This document shows positions 21,774-33,324 of a stretch of DNA of 64,000 nucleotides, one piece after another. The notes beneath the pieces were generated by a model. The model was given only the letters and a program-made list of their open reading frames with translations, ran no database searches and had not been told where the DNA came from. How positions within the stretch are numbered: position 1 is the stretch's first letter; each line of letters opens with the position of its first letter. Source of the DNA: Orientallactaga sibirica (Eukaryota; Chordata; Mammalia; Rodentia; Dipodidae); the NCBI GenBank assembly GCA_036365145.1, contig JAEOAD010000040.1, forward strand, positions 9,506,501 to 9,570,500. The letters are read 5' to 3'. Position numbers and translations under genes: made by a program.

Positions 21774-22485
21774 AAACCCTGCTCAAATATGAAATATATA
21801 AAATGGCTTGTTCATAGGTATCAGGGGCCAATGATTTGTGCTATCACAGCTGGTAATAGAATAGAATAAGTCTGTTATCCAGTAACTTTGAACTAAGGTA
21901 GGTCTCACAGTATACAAAGCTACAAGAAAATGTTAAATAATCAATTATTATGATATTTGAAAATTCATATGAAATTCAGAGATTCCAGTACTTAAGCACC
22001 TTGTATAATCAGCAGATGTAAGTGGCTGCTCACAAAGCAGTGGTGCATTTCCATAACAGGCTTAAAAGAACATTCTCCAGGGATATATCTCCCCAACTGT
22101 GAGGGTCCTCAATACAGTTCCCCAAGTTTAGTTAGAAAGGGGGACACACACACACCACACACACCAGTATGCATGCATAGTTGATATGCTAATAGTCGAA
22201 TATTAACATGAATGTGAATCAGGTATGTTTGAAGGGGAGAAGGTATCCTTGCATTTATGACCCTAGATTTCTATTCTTAAATTTATATTCCCTCACCACA
22301 TTCAAGACAGACATCAAAATAGGATTCAATAGAGGTAGAGTCTGATAAAGTTTTATTGAAAGTATTTTTATACTCTACCTACTATGGTTGTCTTTTATGG
22401 TTATATAGTTTTCACTTTCCTCCTGAAAACCTTCCCTTTGACTTTTGGATATTAGACTTTTGGATCAGAAATGTCTCCAAATAGC
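21774..22485. other. Unassigned sequence with a short CA tract
   Basis: A CACACACACACCACACACAC tract lies at 22144-22165. No other feature recognised. Confidence 0.35.
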
Positions 22486-22600
22486 TCATGTTGAAGATGT
22501 GGTCCTAAATATAATAGTGTTCAGAGGTAAAGACTTTAAAGTGACTGGATCATGAGGGCTAAGACCTCACATTCAAGACAAAATAAAATTAGATAAGTGA
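22486..22600. mobile_element. Possible ancient DNA-transposon-like fragment
   Basis: GCTCATGTTGAAGATGTGGT, a 'gtgttcagaggtaaagactttaaagtgactgg' order and TCATGAGGGCTAAGACCTCA resemble a mammal-wide repeat. I cannot name the family. Confidence 0.35.
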
Positions 22601-22692
22601 TTTCAAACTTCTTGTTGCATTCTGAACTCTTTAAACCTTCACTCAAAGATAAATTTTGAAAACAATGGGCATGTACCAAGAAAATTGTGACT

Positions 22693-22730
22693 GATGCTAG
22701 GGATGTGGCTCAGTGGTAGTGTACTTGTCG
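22693..22730 (+). mobile_element. ID-like head fragment
   Basis: GCTAGGGATGTGGCTCAGTG and GTAGTGTACTTG match the first third of an ID-type tRNA-derived element. The rest is not recognisable. Confidence 0.45.
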
Positions 22731-22923
22731 ACGTTTGCTCTTCCATTGTTATCATTGAAGAAGAAAGAGAATGCTGCAGCCAATTCAATGAAAGTTGTTC
22801 TGTTTATCCTGTGTGAGTACCATCATAGATCCTCCACACTCACCTGATGCTGGAGATGGACCAGATTCAAGTTAGGATACCAGCTGTGACATCTGCATAT
22901 ATGCAAAATATGGGAGGAGGTCT

Positions 22924-23118
22924 TGGGATGGAGTGATAGCTTAGCAGTTAAGGGGCTTGCCTGTGAAGCCTAAAGACCCAGATTGGATTCCCCAGGACTC
23001 ACATAAGCTGGATACACAAGGTTGCACATGCATCTGGAGTTTTGTTTGCAGTGGCTTGAGGCCTTGACATGCCCATACTCTCTCTCTAATAAATAATTAA
23101 ATAAAATATTTTTAAAAA
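22924..23118 (+). mobile_element. DIP-type SINE, short form
   Basis: GGGATGGAGTGATAGCTTAG head, GGAGTTTTGTTTGCAGTGGC body, short CT run and A-rich tail. Confidence 0.92.
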
Positions 23119-23740
23119 GATGAGAGGTGTTATAAAGGCAAATGTTCTTATGGACAGGAATCCAAAAATATCAACTACAGCTGCCCATCTTTAGGAAGAT
23201 TAAATGAAAGCAAAATTTTCTAATGTAGTTACCTTAAATTCAAATAAAAATTTAGAGTAAGTTGAGATATAACATTAGAACACTCTTTGTACTAAGGTGT
23301 ATTTTTTTAACCCACAGTAATAGGATAATGACCACTCTTTTACATATTCCTTCCACCAGCCTTCTACATAAACATGGTCCTGAGCTATTTCCATATTATA
23401 TTCAATAAAAATTGGAGGAAAATACAGGTCACATCTTTTTTTTTTATGAAAGAAGGATTTGTTCAAGAATATATTTGGCTACATACTAAGGAAAGCATAA
23501 AAAATAACATTGTTTTTATTTAAGCAACAATTTATTTTTCTTAAACAGGTGATTTAGTAATAACGTGGTGGTACCACAGTTGTTGTGTCCCCTTCTGTTC
23601 TATCTTCACCCATCTCCTTACATGTCGCCATTCTCAAGGTTGCTTCAGAAGCATCGATGGACATTGACATTTGCCATCACTTTGCCGTTACAGCTGTAGG
23701 GCAGGGCAAAAATGCCTTTAAAGAATTTCTTGTAGGTCTC
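23119..23740. other. Unassigned AT-rich sequence
   Basis: No feature recognised. Confidence 0.35.
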
Positions 23741-23745
23741 ACATG

Positions 23746-23746
<1 letters not shown>

Positions 23747-23776
<30 letters not shown>
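23747..23776. repeat. (CA)n microsatellite
   Basis: Uninterrupted CA run. Confidence 0.97.
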
Positions 23777-23782
<6 letters not shown>

Positions 23783-23975
23783 TTAATTTTCAGAAGCTAG
23801 TCACATAGACATTGACTAGATACTAGGGAATGATGTTGATTACAGAAATTTTTCCTTATCTGTTGTTACACATTCTATAGCTTCAAGTAACCATTTTCAG
23901 TTGAAGTTCAAAAATTTTAAGTAGAAAGTCCTCATAGTTTTATATATATAGTATTTATATATAAAGGAATATTAT

Positions 23976-23976
23976 G

Positions 23977-24004
<28 letters not shown>
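23976..24004. repeat. (CA)n microsatellite
   Basis: Uninterrupted CA run, about 230 bases from the previous one and preceded by a TATATA tract. Confidence 0.97.
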
Positions 24005-24008
<4 letters not shown>

Positions 24009-24232
24009 TAAGTACTAGGTAGTGGTCGAGTGTATCACTTGGGAGTTGGGCAGAGCCATTTAGAATTTAAAGTCTTTCTCAGCTCAGTTTAAAGCCAACC
24101 TGGGCCAATTTGATTTATTTTCTGTAGGTTAAAGGGTTCTGGGCCTTGGTCTTCTGGTAGGTCCCTTTGAATCTTATAAGACCGGTTAGCATCTCTGTTC
24201 TTTTGGAACTGTGTTCCTAAATGACTAACTTT

Positions 24233-24254
24233 AAAAGAAAGAAAGAAAAAAAAA

Positions 24255-24298
<44 letters not shown>

Positions 24299-24399
24299 GA
24301 GAAAGAAAGACACAGAGAGGGGGAGAGAGAGAGAGAGAAAGGAAGGAAGGAAGGAAGGAAGGAAGGAAGGAAGGAAGGAAGGAAGGAAGGAAGGGGAGA
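24233..24399. repeat. Purine tract: (GAAA)n then (GGAA)n
   Basis: A GAAA run (about 24251-24300) passes through a GA-rich middle to a clean GGAA run (24341-24390). All strand-specific open frames here are serine/phenylalanine/leucine or lysine/glutamate runs of the repeat. Such purine mirror repeats can form triplex DNA. Confidence 0.96.
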
Positions 24400-24584
24400 A
24401 AGATTATCTTGCACCTTAATTGTCCTTGGATGTCTGGGTGGCTTGGCTTCAAGAAAGCCTGATCATAGTTTTAATGGTCAGTGAGAGGCCATGTTTAGTG
24501 AATAAGCTCATCTCAATAGTCATTGGTCACTTCTTGAAGAACCTGTGGTGACTGGTGAATGGTGCTTTTTTTTTTCTGTATTAG

Positions 24585-24656
24585 ACTGCAGAGAAGGAGG
24601 AATTTGAGCATCAGCTGAAAGTACTGGACAAGGTCTGTGACCCCATTATTATCAAG
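24585..24656 (+). pseudogene. HSPA8: HSC70 (HSPA8)-like exon fragment
   Basis: Read from 24585 the frame gives TAEKEEFEHQLKVLDKVC followed by DPIIIK. I compare this with TAEKEEFEHQQKELEKVC and NPIITK near the C-terminus of the cytosolic chaperone HSC70. Eighteen of 24 positions agree. The match starts immediately after a tract of T residues ending CTGTATTAG, a good splice-acceptor shape, and as far as I recall the last HSPA8 exon begins at this point. The match is lost after about 72 bases, where a hAT-like repeat starts. The fragment cannot give a chaperone: the ATPase domain and most of the substrate-binding domain are absent. Confidence 0.6.
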
Positions 24657-24790
24657 CGTGATTGGGAGAACCAACATGCCCGACGAATATGGTAGCCTGT
24701 GCTCCTCTGAACCATGCGCCACAGTAAACTCTTCATCCCTTCAGTTGCTTCTTGTCTGGCATTTGATCACAGCAACGTATTTCCCAAGTG
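24657..24790 (-). mobile_element. Rodent hAT-like repeat (URR1 type), end part
   Basis: TCTGAACCATGCGCCACAGT, AACTCTTCATCCCTTCAGTT and ATTTGATCACAGCAACG follow the complement of the URR1-type start ('gagccaaaataaacccttcctccc..ttgctt..tcacagcaac'). Confidence 0.55.
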
Positions 24791-26168
24791 TAGAATGTAT
24801 GCTTGACCCATCCATGCCAGGGGGCCACTGAAGTACACTATTCCCTCTGCTTCTTTCAAGAACATAGTGTTGTGCAGCCACTATTATTAAACAATACAAA
24901 TTTAGAACCTACAGTAAGAAGAGGAGAAACTCTTGGTCTGAGCTGATAATATCAGTCAGAATTGTAAATAGAACTCAAGTTTCCCAGCTTCAAACAAATG
25001 CTAAAACAGTGCCTCCTGATTTGCAAACAGTAATACGCATGACAGTTTTCTGTAAAAAAAAAAAAAAAATGATCCTTTTAAATGAAATGCTGGTGCTTGA
25101 AATGTGAGTCCTTATGTAACCTTGTTTTCTTCCTTTTCATAAACTTATTACTTTTTTCAAAGTCATAATAATATGACATGATATGTGAGGTTAAACAGCA
25201 CAGGAGACATTTTTCTTCTTCTTTTGCTTACCAAAATACACAGAATGTATATATGAAGATAAATCTCATACCTCAAGTCATCCAGAAATGAGCTTTCTTT
25301 TCCAGAGGGCCTTTTTATTTATCACTTGATGTACTTTATTGTTTAATCTTTATTAAAGATTGTGCATATGTTTAAAAAAGAAGTTATAGAAAACCTTTCA
25401 TTTGAAAGGCTGCAAAAAAAATCAATTCTGAAACTTGCTGAATCTTATCAATTTCAATCAGGGGATTCCAGCATTTCAGGTTTTCACAGCGACAATCGTG
25501 AGTGAAAACATTTGCGAAGCAACTGGAGCGCGCGTTTTACAACCTTTGTGTGGGCTTTTCTGGAACTTCTGCATCCTTGCTGCTGCTTGGAATCTGCATA
25601 TGTTGTAAAAATCCAAACACTGCATGATGCAGAGACAGTCCTTCTGAAGCATATAAGAAGGGGAAATGAGCTTGGGAATGTACTTATTTTACAAAGGAAA
25701 TCAAACAATGAGGGTCCTTTAGGAGAAATGGATTGCAGTCTCCAGAAACCTCTTACCTACATTGGTGGGTTCATATAGGATCAGGGTGAAACTTCAATTT
25801 CAATGAGTCTTTGAGCAAGCTTGAGTATGTGGATAAAACAAAAGATATAAAAAAACACAGTAGAGTATATGCAATGTGGGCCAATTTTTTTGTAAACTTC
25901 ATGTTAGCCTCAGTTTAAACAATATCCACCTGTGAGAGTCTGACACATCTGGAAATGTCACACCAACAAGCTGGCCAGGCAGTGCATCTAAAATCTTATT
26001 TATATGAGTGTCAGAGAAATCTGCTCGGGAAAACGGGATGAGGGAGTGCAGCCTCGTTTTCAGATGGGATGAGGGATTCTGAGAGGAACCTGGTGGGTAA
26101 TGTTAGTTAATTGCACTTGGATTTCCAGCCTTCCACATGACCAATCAAGAGAGCTCTGAGTAAGCACT
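24791..26168. other. Unassigned, largely unique sequence
   Basis: A 16-A run lies near 25054-25070. The overlapping frames at 25484-25778 on both strands have no recognised domain. Confidence 0.35.
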
Positions 26169-26357
26169 TCAGAATTTAGGAATTACCGACATGTTGTCTA
26201 ATCCACCTCCAAGCACCATGGCCTGCCAAAGCCAAGGGGCACTTCCACTCAGGTAATAAAAGACCGAAACGACTTGGGTTTCTCCTGGTTTCCCACGAAC
26301 CATTAGCAACGTCATGGAGGCGCCACAGTGTGAGTAGAAGACCCCATCAAAGACCAT
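26169..26357 (-). other. Short minus-strand open frame of unknown nature
   Basis: A 62-codon frame starts MVFDGVFYSHCGASMTLLMV and ends VIPKF. I do not recognise it. It has a protein-like mix of residues and is not low-complexity. It ends next to a DIP insertion, so it could be a remnant, or chance. Confidence 0.15.
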
Positions 26358-26374
26358 TTAAAGACAACATATAT

Positions 26375-26581
26375 GGGCTGGAGAGACGGCTGAGTGGTTA
26401 AGGCACTTGTTTGTGAAGCCTAAAGACCCACATTCAATTCTCTGAGTCCCATGTAAGCCAGGTGCACATGGTGGTGCCTATGTATGCATTTTGTTTGCAG
26501 TGGCTAAAGGTCCTGGTGCACCCATTCTCTCTCTCTCTTTCATCTCTAGTAAATAAATGAATAAAAATAAAATATCAAAAA
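26375..26581 (+). mobile_element. DIP-type SINE
   Basis: GGGCTGGAGAGACGGCTGAG head, usual body, A-rich tail. ACAACATATAT before and ATAACATATAC after are the target-site copies. Confidence 0.94.
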
Positions 26582-26925
26582 ATAACATATACTATACCAG
26601 ATGTCAGAGAAGCCTTCTGTGCTTGAGGGAGGTGGTAGGAGAAGTTCCAACGGAAGATGGAGGTGGTCACAAAAGGGACAGTGACCACCCTGGGGACCCA
26701 TCAGAGGGCATTATTGGAAGTTAGTAAGCACTCCAAGTGGCAGCAGTGTTAAGCAGGAAAGCGGATGCCAGGGTTAGGGTTGGGATTCACCCATGCATGT
26801 CCTGAGAGAATATACACAGCCTTATAACCAGTCAAACGGCTTGGCTCATGGCCAGTAGCCTAGAAGAAGTACAGAGAGCAGAGATCTGAGGAAGTCCCAT
26901 GTGGTTGAGTCAGCACATTTGGTCA
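26582..26925. other. Unassigned sequence
   Basis: Nothing recognised between two DIP copies. Confidence 0.35.
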
Positions 26926-26929
26926 TCTT

Positions 26930-26943
26930 TTTAAAAATACATT

Positions 26944-26986
<43 letters not shown>

Positions 26987-27227
26987 TTCATTCATTCATT
27001 CATTTATCTATTTATTTAAGGGAAAGAAAGAGGCAGAGAGGAGAAAGAGAGAGAAAGAAAGGCAGGGAGAGAGAGGACATGCCAGGGTATCCAGCCACTA
27101 CAAATGAACTCCAGACACATGCGCCCTCCCCCAATGTGTATCTGGCTTATGTGGGTCTTGGAGAATCAAACCGGGATCCTTTGGCTTTGCAGGCAAATGC
27201 CTTAACTACAAAGTCATCCCTCCAGCC
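26930..27227 (-). mobile_element. DIP-type SINE with expanded (ATTT)n tail
   Basis: Complement of DIP. The tail has grown to an (ATTT)n/(ATTC)n array at 26941-27018. TGGTCA occurs on both sides (26920 and 27229). Confidence 0.94.
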
Positions 27228-27239
27228 CTGGTCACATGG

Positions 27240-27520
27240 TGTTGCCATTACCTTCTTGCTGTTTAAAGCAGGATAGGGTTTATTTTCAGCTTAAGCCTGA
27301 AACTGCAGAAGAAGCTGGCTCACATCATCATACATCCAAAGCACAGAGAGAAAATAGCAAGCAGCCAGAGCTCAAGCTGGCTCTCTCCATAGCTGCCAGG
27401 GCTGCATTCAAGATTCACCCCCAGGGACAAACTCTGCCTGCTGGAGGCTTAAGTAGGAAGCTTCATCTTAATCAAAAATCCCCAGGATTATGTGAGACCA
27501 TGTAAATTTAAACCACTACT
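27240..27520 (+). mobile_element. Rodent hAT-like repeat (URR1-like), diverged
   Basis: CTTCTTGCTGTTTAAAGCAG and 'atagggtttattttcagctta' open it like other copies. The rest is diverged. The 89-codon frame over it is not a recognised protein. Confidence 0.4.
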
Positions 27521-27970
27521 CATGGGAATGGCCGGCCCCACAGAGCATCCACCTCAGAACCATCATCAACCAATCAACAACTCCTAGGAGATCTCAGCGC
27601 ATAGGTAGTAACCGGCATCTGTCGATGATCACACTGGCGTGTGTACATGACAGTAGGAGAGAAACGTGGTGTACCTGGCCTTGGCAGTGTGGGCGCCCTC
27701 TCGTCAAGGCAGGCTATGATCTGCCCACAACCCAGAATAACAGAGCTACTGGTCTGCCACTGTTCTCGGAGGAGACTAAACAGCTACCTGTATCCTTAGG
27801 TTCCGTCAGCTCTTGCCCCATAGGGAAAGGACAGTGCTTTGGACTGGAATTGACAAGTCGTCCAATTATCAGCTTGTGTTTCTTCCTGTAATACCTTGTA
27901 CTGTAAAATTAAGCAAGAGCTTAGTGGTCTGATCTAACGTTGTAGGACTTTACAGGACACTGTGTTGGAT
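27521..27970. other. Unassigned sequence
   Basis: Balanced base composition and a few CpG; no homology that I recognise. Confidence 0.35.
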
Positions 27971-27985
27971 CAAGACATCTACTTT

Positions 27986-28143
27986 TTTTTTTTTTGTTTT
28001 TCAAAGTAGAGTCTCACTTTGGCCCAGGCTGACCTGGAATTCACACTGTAGTGTCAGGGTGGCTTGAACTCACAGCGATCCTCCTCCCTCTGCCTCATGA
28101 CTCCTGAGTGCTGGGATTAAAGGTGTGCACCACCACGCCCGGC
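27986..28143 (-). mobile_element. B1 SINE
   Basis: Complement of B1 ending CACCACGCCCGGC. Target-site copies AAGACATCTACTTT lie at 27972-27985 and 28144-28157 without a mismatch, so this is a young insertion. Confidence 0.97.
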
Positions 28144-28157
28144 AAGACATCTACTTT

Positions 28158-29055
28158 ATAGAAAACGTTTATCTATGTCCTTTGACCATGGACTCCACAT
28201 AGGATACCACCCTCAAAACTGCTGGACCTATCATATGAGCAGATCTCTAAGTGGTTTGAGAGCTACATCCTAAAACATAAAATTCATCTGTATTAATGAA
28301 CTGTATAAATAGTTAAAATACATTGAGGAAATAATAGTGGCTGGCCTCTTCTGTTTATGACTTAGTGATTTTGGAATTTAAAATTCCCATCCCTGACACT
28401 TTAAGTGTCTTTAGATCTTGAGATCCCGGCTGGCTAAAGCTATCACTTCCACAGGAGGACACTGTCAGGGAATCTGCAATGCTACCTGATGACTTTCACT
28501 GTCTTCAATCAGTCGACAAGGGAATTACAACCACAACAAGGATATGTCGTAAATATTAAGGCTCACCAAACCCTATCACCATAACATAGTTGCTACTCCA
28601 CACTGGAATATCTATAGTTACATAGTTATATACAAATACAGTAACCACGATCTGAAAAAGGCATAGTATCTAGAGGTCATAGCCCTCATGGATGTCCGTG
28701 AACTTCATCTCACAGGCTAAGACAGAAGATACTCAGAAGTGGACATCCTAGCTGTGGGAAGAATCTAGAAAGTACACTGCAAGAGTAGGGGAGGGAGGAC
28801 AGGAGATTTTGATGATGGCTCCAGGGTGTGGTGCAGAAGCAAAGGTGCTCCACACCCTGCTGACCCTTCTGTTCACTACCCAGGTTCCCAGAGAACCTCT
28901 CACTGCACAGAGCATTTGTTTAATGTCCCAAACATGTGGATCTGCATGATGCCAGGGTGCATGCCATTATGCCCTCAGGCAGATCCTTTCATGGTTACAC
29001 ATACCCTCTTTTGGCAGGTCTTAACATTAGTAAAAATTTACAAACACGCCTTTCT
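28158..29055. other. Unassigned, with weak L1-like wording near its end
   Basis: Around 28700-28800, AGAAGTGGACATCCTAGCTG and a GGGAGGGAGGACAGGAG purine tract resemble a rodent L1 3' untranslated region, but I cannot fix limits. Confidence 0.25.
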
Positions 29056-29068
29056 TCCAAATATATAT

Positions 29069-29087
29069 ATTTTTTTTTATTGGAGAG

Positions 29088-29121
<34 letters not shown>

Positions 29122-29333
29122 CAGAGAGGAAGAGGCAGAGCAAGGGAATGGGCGTGCCAGCAGCAACTCAGCCACTGTGAACGAACTCCAGACATGTGCG
29201 CCCCCTTGTGGGCAAGAGTGGTATTGCACCCTTGTGCCACTTTTTGTGTCTGGCTAAACGTGGAACCTGCAGAATTGAACGGGTGTTGTTAGGCTTGGCA
29301 GGCAGGCCATAACTGCTAAGCCATCTCTCCAGC
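29069..29333 (-). mobile_element. DIP-type SINE, long subfamily
   Basis: Complement of the long DIP (GGGCAAGAGTGGTATTGCAC block) with an (AG)n run at 29095-29121. CCAAATA lies on both sides. Confidence 0.92.
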
Positions 29334-29625
29334 CCCCAAATACTTTGTTTGGTCAAACAGAAGCCACCTCCCATCACGTGGTGCAATTAGATCACAGCCA
29401 ATGACGGTGGGACATGGTGTTCAGAAGCACATCCCTTGTCCATAAGATGAACATAATTTCTACTTGGGAACTTCAACAAGTGCTCCCAGTGAAATCCGTC
29501 AGTGGCCATACATCTTTTCTCATGCTTCTCCTTGCTCTGCTTGCTTTCCTCATTGTACTTCTCATAACACACTGTTCCAAACACCGCTTGAGTAGGAACC
29601 CTCAGCTTAGATTCTGTTTTTATTT
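29334..29625. other. Unassigned sequence
   Basis: Overlapping open frames on both strands, with no recognised product. Confidence 0.35.
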
Positions 29626-29634
29626 TATTTTAAT

Positions 29635-29781
29635 ATTTTTTTTATTTTTGGTTTTTCGAGGTAGGCCCAGGCTGACCTGGAATTCACTATGTAGTCTCAG
29701 GGTGGCCTCAAACTCACAGCACTCCTCCTACCTCTGCCTCCCAAGTGCTGGGATTAAAGGCGTGCGCCACTAAACCCGGTT
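29635..29781 (-). mobile_element. B1 SINE with small internal deletion
   Basis: Complement of B1. The usual segment between TTTTTCGAGGTAGG and CCCAGGCTGACCTGG is missing about ten bases. Confidence 0.93.
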
Positions 29782-29851
29782 ATTTTTTTTTTTTAAACAG
29801 ACCAGAGTGACATCTCCCCCCTAAGGCAGACATTCCTTCTTTTGTTGGTTT

Positions 29852-30065
29852 GTTTACTTTTTGTTTATTTATTTGAGAGCAACAAACAGGCAGAGAGAGA
29901 GAGAGAGAATGGGTGCACCAGGGCCTCCAGCCACTGCAAACGAACTCTAGATGCATGCGCCACCGTGTGCATCTGGCTTAGGTGGGTCCTGGGGAATTGA
30001 ACCTCGAACTGGGGTCCTTAGGCTTCACAGGCTAGTGCTTAACCACTAGGCCATCTCTCTAGCCC
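29852..30065 (-). mobile_element. DIP-type SINE, short form
   Basis: Complement of DIP; GGCCATCTCTCTAGCCCC end, (GA)n run and (TTTA) tail. GAACCTCGAACTGGGG has a small insertion in the B-box region. Confidence 0.93.
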
Positions 30066-30290
30066 CTGTTTTAACTTTTTTGAGAGAACAACAGTTGAGG
30101 CATTATGGAAATACCTTGCTGATTTTCAGCAAAGAAGGGAATGTTAGTCTTAGCCAGGACTACAAGATGAACAAAATGGCATGAAAATATGATATGACAT
30201 GGATGCTGGGTAAAACTGTTCCTTAGTGTATGGAAGATAACTATTGAGATATTCCCATCATGGGAGAAAATGATTACATGAAACCAAATG
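30066..30290. other. Unassigned sequence
   Basis: No feature recognised. Confidence 0.3.
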
Positions 30291-30291
30291 T

Positions 30292-30618
30292 TGCAGTCAG
30301 CTTCGAGTTGCTAGCAGAAATCACCTGACCAAGAGCAGTTTGCGGAAGGAAAGGATTTATTTTACAGTTTTGAGGGGAAGCTCTGTGATGGCAGGGAAAA
30401 TGATGGCATGAGCAGAGGGTGGACATCACCTCCTGGCCAACATCAGGTGAACAACAGGAACATGAGAGTGTGCCAAACACTGGCAAGGGGAAGCTGACTA
30501 TAACACGCATAAGTCCACCTCAACAATATATCCTTCCCAGGATGATCCAATTCCCAAATTGCCACCAGATGGGGACCTCACACTCAGAACACATAAGTTA
30601 ATGAGGGAGTCAAACCAT
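30292..30618 (+). mobile_element. Rodent hAT-like repeat, well-kept copy
   Basis: GAAATCACCTGACCAAGAGC, GGGGAAGCTCTGTGATGGCA, GTGTGCCAAACACTGGCAAG and GATGATCCAATTCCCAAATT occur in the same order as in the copy at 36740-37075. This copy gives the best local view of the family. Confidence 0.65.
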
Positions 30619-30630
30619 GACACCATATGA

Positions 30631-30855
30631 GGGGCTGAAGAGATTGCTCAGTGGTTAAGGTACTTGCCTGAAATACCTAATGACCTGACTACAATTCTCT
30701 AGTACCCATGTAAAATCAGATACATTAAGTGGCACATGCATCTGGAGTTCATTTGCAGAGGCTAGAGAACTGGCACACCCATTTTATTTGTCTGTACTCT
30801 TTCACTTTCTCTGCTAATAAATAAATAATTAAATAAATAAATATATTTTTTAAAA
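30631..30855 (+). mobile_element. DIP-type SINE, diverged
   Basis: GGGGCTGAAGAGATTGCTCA head and GGAGTTCATTTGCAGAGGCT body, with A-rich tail. ACCATATGA precedes and follows it. Confidence 0.92.
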
Positions 30856-30859
30856 CATA

Positions 30860-33130
30860 AACCATATGATATACAAAGAGTAAATAAATTCCACTTTTGC
30901 TACATTTTCACTTTAAAGCATGGTTTTAACGTGGCTTACTGAGCATGGAGGCAAATAGAGTGTAAGATGTGGAGCCTATTTGATTCGTGTGGGATTAATA
31001 AATTTGGGATCTTAGAGCAAATTTAATTCTTTCAATTATAAATTCTGAATGTATAGCTCATTATTTCCATCTCTTCTCAAATAGCATTTATCACTTTCAA
31101 AAAGCAAGGTGGGAATGAGACACGATAAAGAAACAATCTTAGTATGAATCATTAACAAAATATCAAACTACAAGTGGGTTTATCTTAGAAGGAGACTGAT
31201 CACAAGGAAGTGCCAGCCTGTTGGATCATCATTCTACACTTGGGCCGGAACAGAACTTAATGCTTGAGAGCAGATGATTCGATCTCTTTTCACTTTATCT
31301 TTAAGCTGAAACAGCTTTCTTTATATCTTAGGATTATTCTAAAAATTAAAGATACCATCATTCCCTCAAATATTGCTATAAATTTATATAACTATACAGC
31401 TATCAGGAGGTCCTTAACACTGAAAATAGCGGGACTAGATGACTATTTATCAGAAGGTTGATGTCTATCATTGAAAACCTAGAGACCGCTGAACAGGCCT
31501 ATCAGTTATTTTTGGAAACTAGGAAATTTTCTTTCATTCATAAACACGGCCAGATATGCCTGTCAAAGTCAACTATGTCTCCATCACTGGAGATTTGTTT
31601 ATTTGGCTTAAGGCTTTGCTTTCCTGTGATTTGATTTAACAGCTGAGATGCTGGCCAGTCAGGCTGAATTGGCTCAGAGTCCTTATCTGGAACTTCTTTT
31701 GCACAGGGGAAAAATGGTATTTTCCTTCTGGCTCCATTCTTCTTACTTCTAAGGTTTTAAATCAGAGCAAATAAGATAAGACTAAGATTCCTAAGGACAA
31801 TTTTCCCTATCTACAACATGACTAGTCCAATCCTTCCCTAACTCGGTTCGGTGGAGATGTTAATAAATGATACGGGTTTCCTTAAATTGGTGAGACTGTG
31901 TTTACCTCACACCAGAGTCAAGAATTACAATGCAATTAGAATCTTTGAGAGATGTTATTGGAAAGGAACTTGTTTCTTTGTTTAAACTTCCACTTAACTC
32001 TGTTCTAACTTCTATGAGCAATAAATAACTTTCCTTAGCTCATCATTTAAACGCATGCAAGTCTCCAATGTGGGGAGAACCAGCTGGGAAGTCATGGCTT
32101 TATATAAAATCAAGGTAGTGTGTTCCAGGTCAAGGTCATTCACCATCTGTGTATTGCCCCTCACGTGTCATTCACTGGATTCATTGGCATCTGCATTCTA
32201 AAGCATTCTCACCTCAGGTGACAATAGTCATTATGCGTCCTTCTATTAATTTTATATTTTCGTGTGGGAATAGCCATTTTAAGTCAATATATTAATTTGT
32301 TAAAGGTTTCTAAAGTTATAAATGAATATATATTCAGTATTAATGAACAATATAAAGAATGGGAATATATAATACAAATAATAAATAATATAAGTGGATA
32401 TATATTGACTATTAATGATATAGGGTTGAGATTAATCATATTTATCAGAACATACATTTGGGGAATACAGCCTGAACTTGTGGAGCTGCAGTGACACTGA
32501 AAAAAGGGGACATTGAGCCGATTATGTATAAGTTATTATGAATTCTTGTACAAAAGCAAAAACTGGAAAAATACAGTTTTTATTTTGAAATACAAAAAAA
32601 TAAATTAATGTATGGCAGATTTTTCTTAGTTGCAAATTACAGAAATTCAACTTGATCTTGAATTTATGAGGACATCTATCAGGTGGTGCAATGGGGAGAC
32701 TGCGGACTCAAGAGCGTCAGGACTAAGAACAGACCTGGTATGTTGAATGCCGAGCCAGAGGCTTCCTTTTCCTTCTCCTCCCAGCATCCTTTCCGTGTAG
32801 CAATCTTTGGTCTGTCTTCTTTAGGTCAGACACATTTTTCCTATGTGGAGGGAAACAAATCATGGTTGCCAGTGCACACTAATTTACATTCTTTAAAGTC
32901 CAAAAGGCAAGCACCTTTCCATTTGCTTTCAACACAGTTCTAAGTAGGAATCTGTGTGCACTGTATTAGATCATACTTGAGGCTTGGACCACTCCCTGTG
33001 CCCAGATGAACTGACAGGATGAGTGTGTAGACCTGGATCATTGCTGGAAGGTCTTCAGGTCCTTTGAATTAAAGAAATGTACAAGTAGAAAAGGAAGAGG
33101 TTCCGAAACAGACAAATATATGTATTCATT
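30860..33130. other. Unassigned AT-rich sequence, SINE-free for 2.2 kb
   Basis: No SINE, microsatellite or gene recognised. 32260-32480 is very AT-rich. In this window, where a SINE occurs about every kilobase, such a gap is notable. Confidence 0.5.
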
Positions 33131-33155
33131 TTATTTCACTTAAAAATTTTTAACC

Positions 33156-33316
33156 TTTTTTTTTTTTTTTTTGGTTTTTCGAGATAGGGTTTCACTCTGG
33201 TCCAGGATGACCTGGAATTCATTGCATAGTCTCAGGGTAGCCTTGAACTCATGGTAATGCTCCGACCTCTGACTCCCCAGTGCTGGGATTAAAGGTGTGC
33301 ACCACAATACCCGGCT
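33156..33316 (-). mobile_element. B1 SINE inserted in the tail of a DIP
   Basis: Complement of B1 ending CACCACAATACCCGGC. TTTAAC lies before (33149) and after (33317), inside what reads as the tail of the DIP at 33335. Confidence 0.93.
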
Positions 33317-33324
33317 TTAACTTT

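Noticed and set aside
24089..24484. Phe/Leu/Ser and Lys/Glu rich frames
   Set aside because: They are translations of the GAAA and GGAA runs.
28826..29292. Frames of 118-143 codons
   Set aside because: The second half is a DIP element and its GA run; the first half has no recognised domain.
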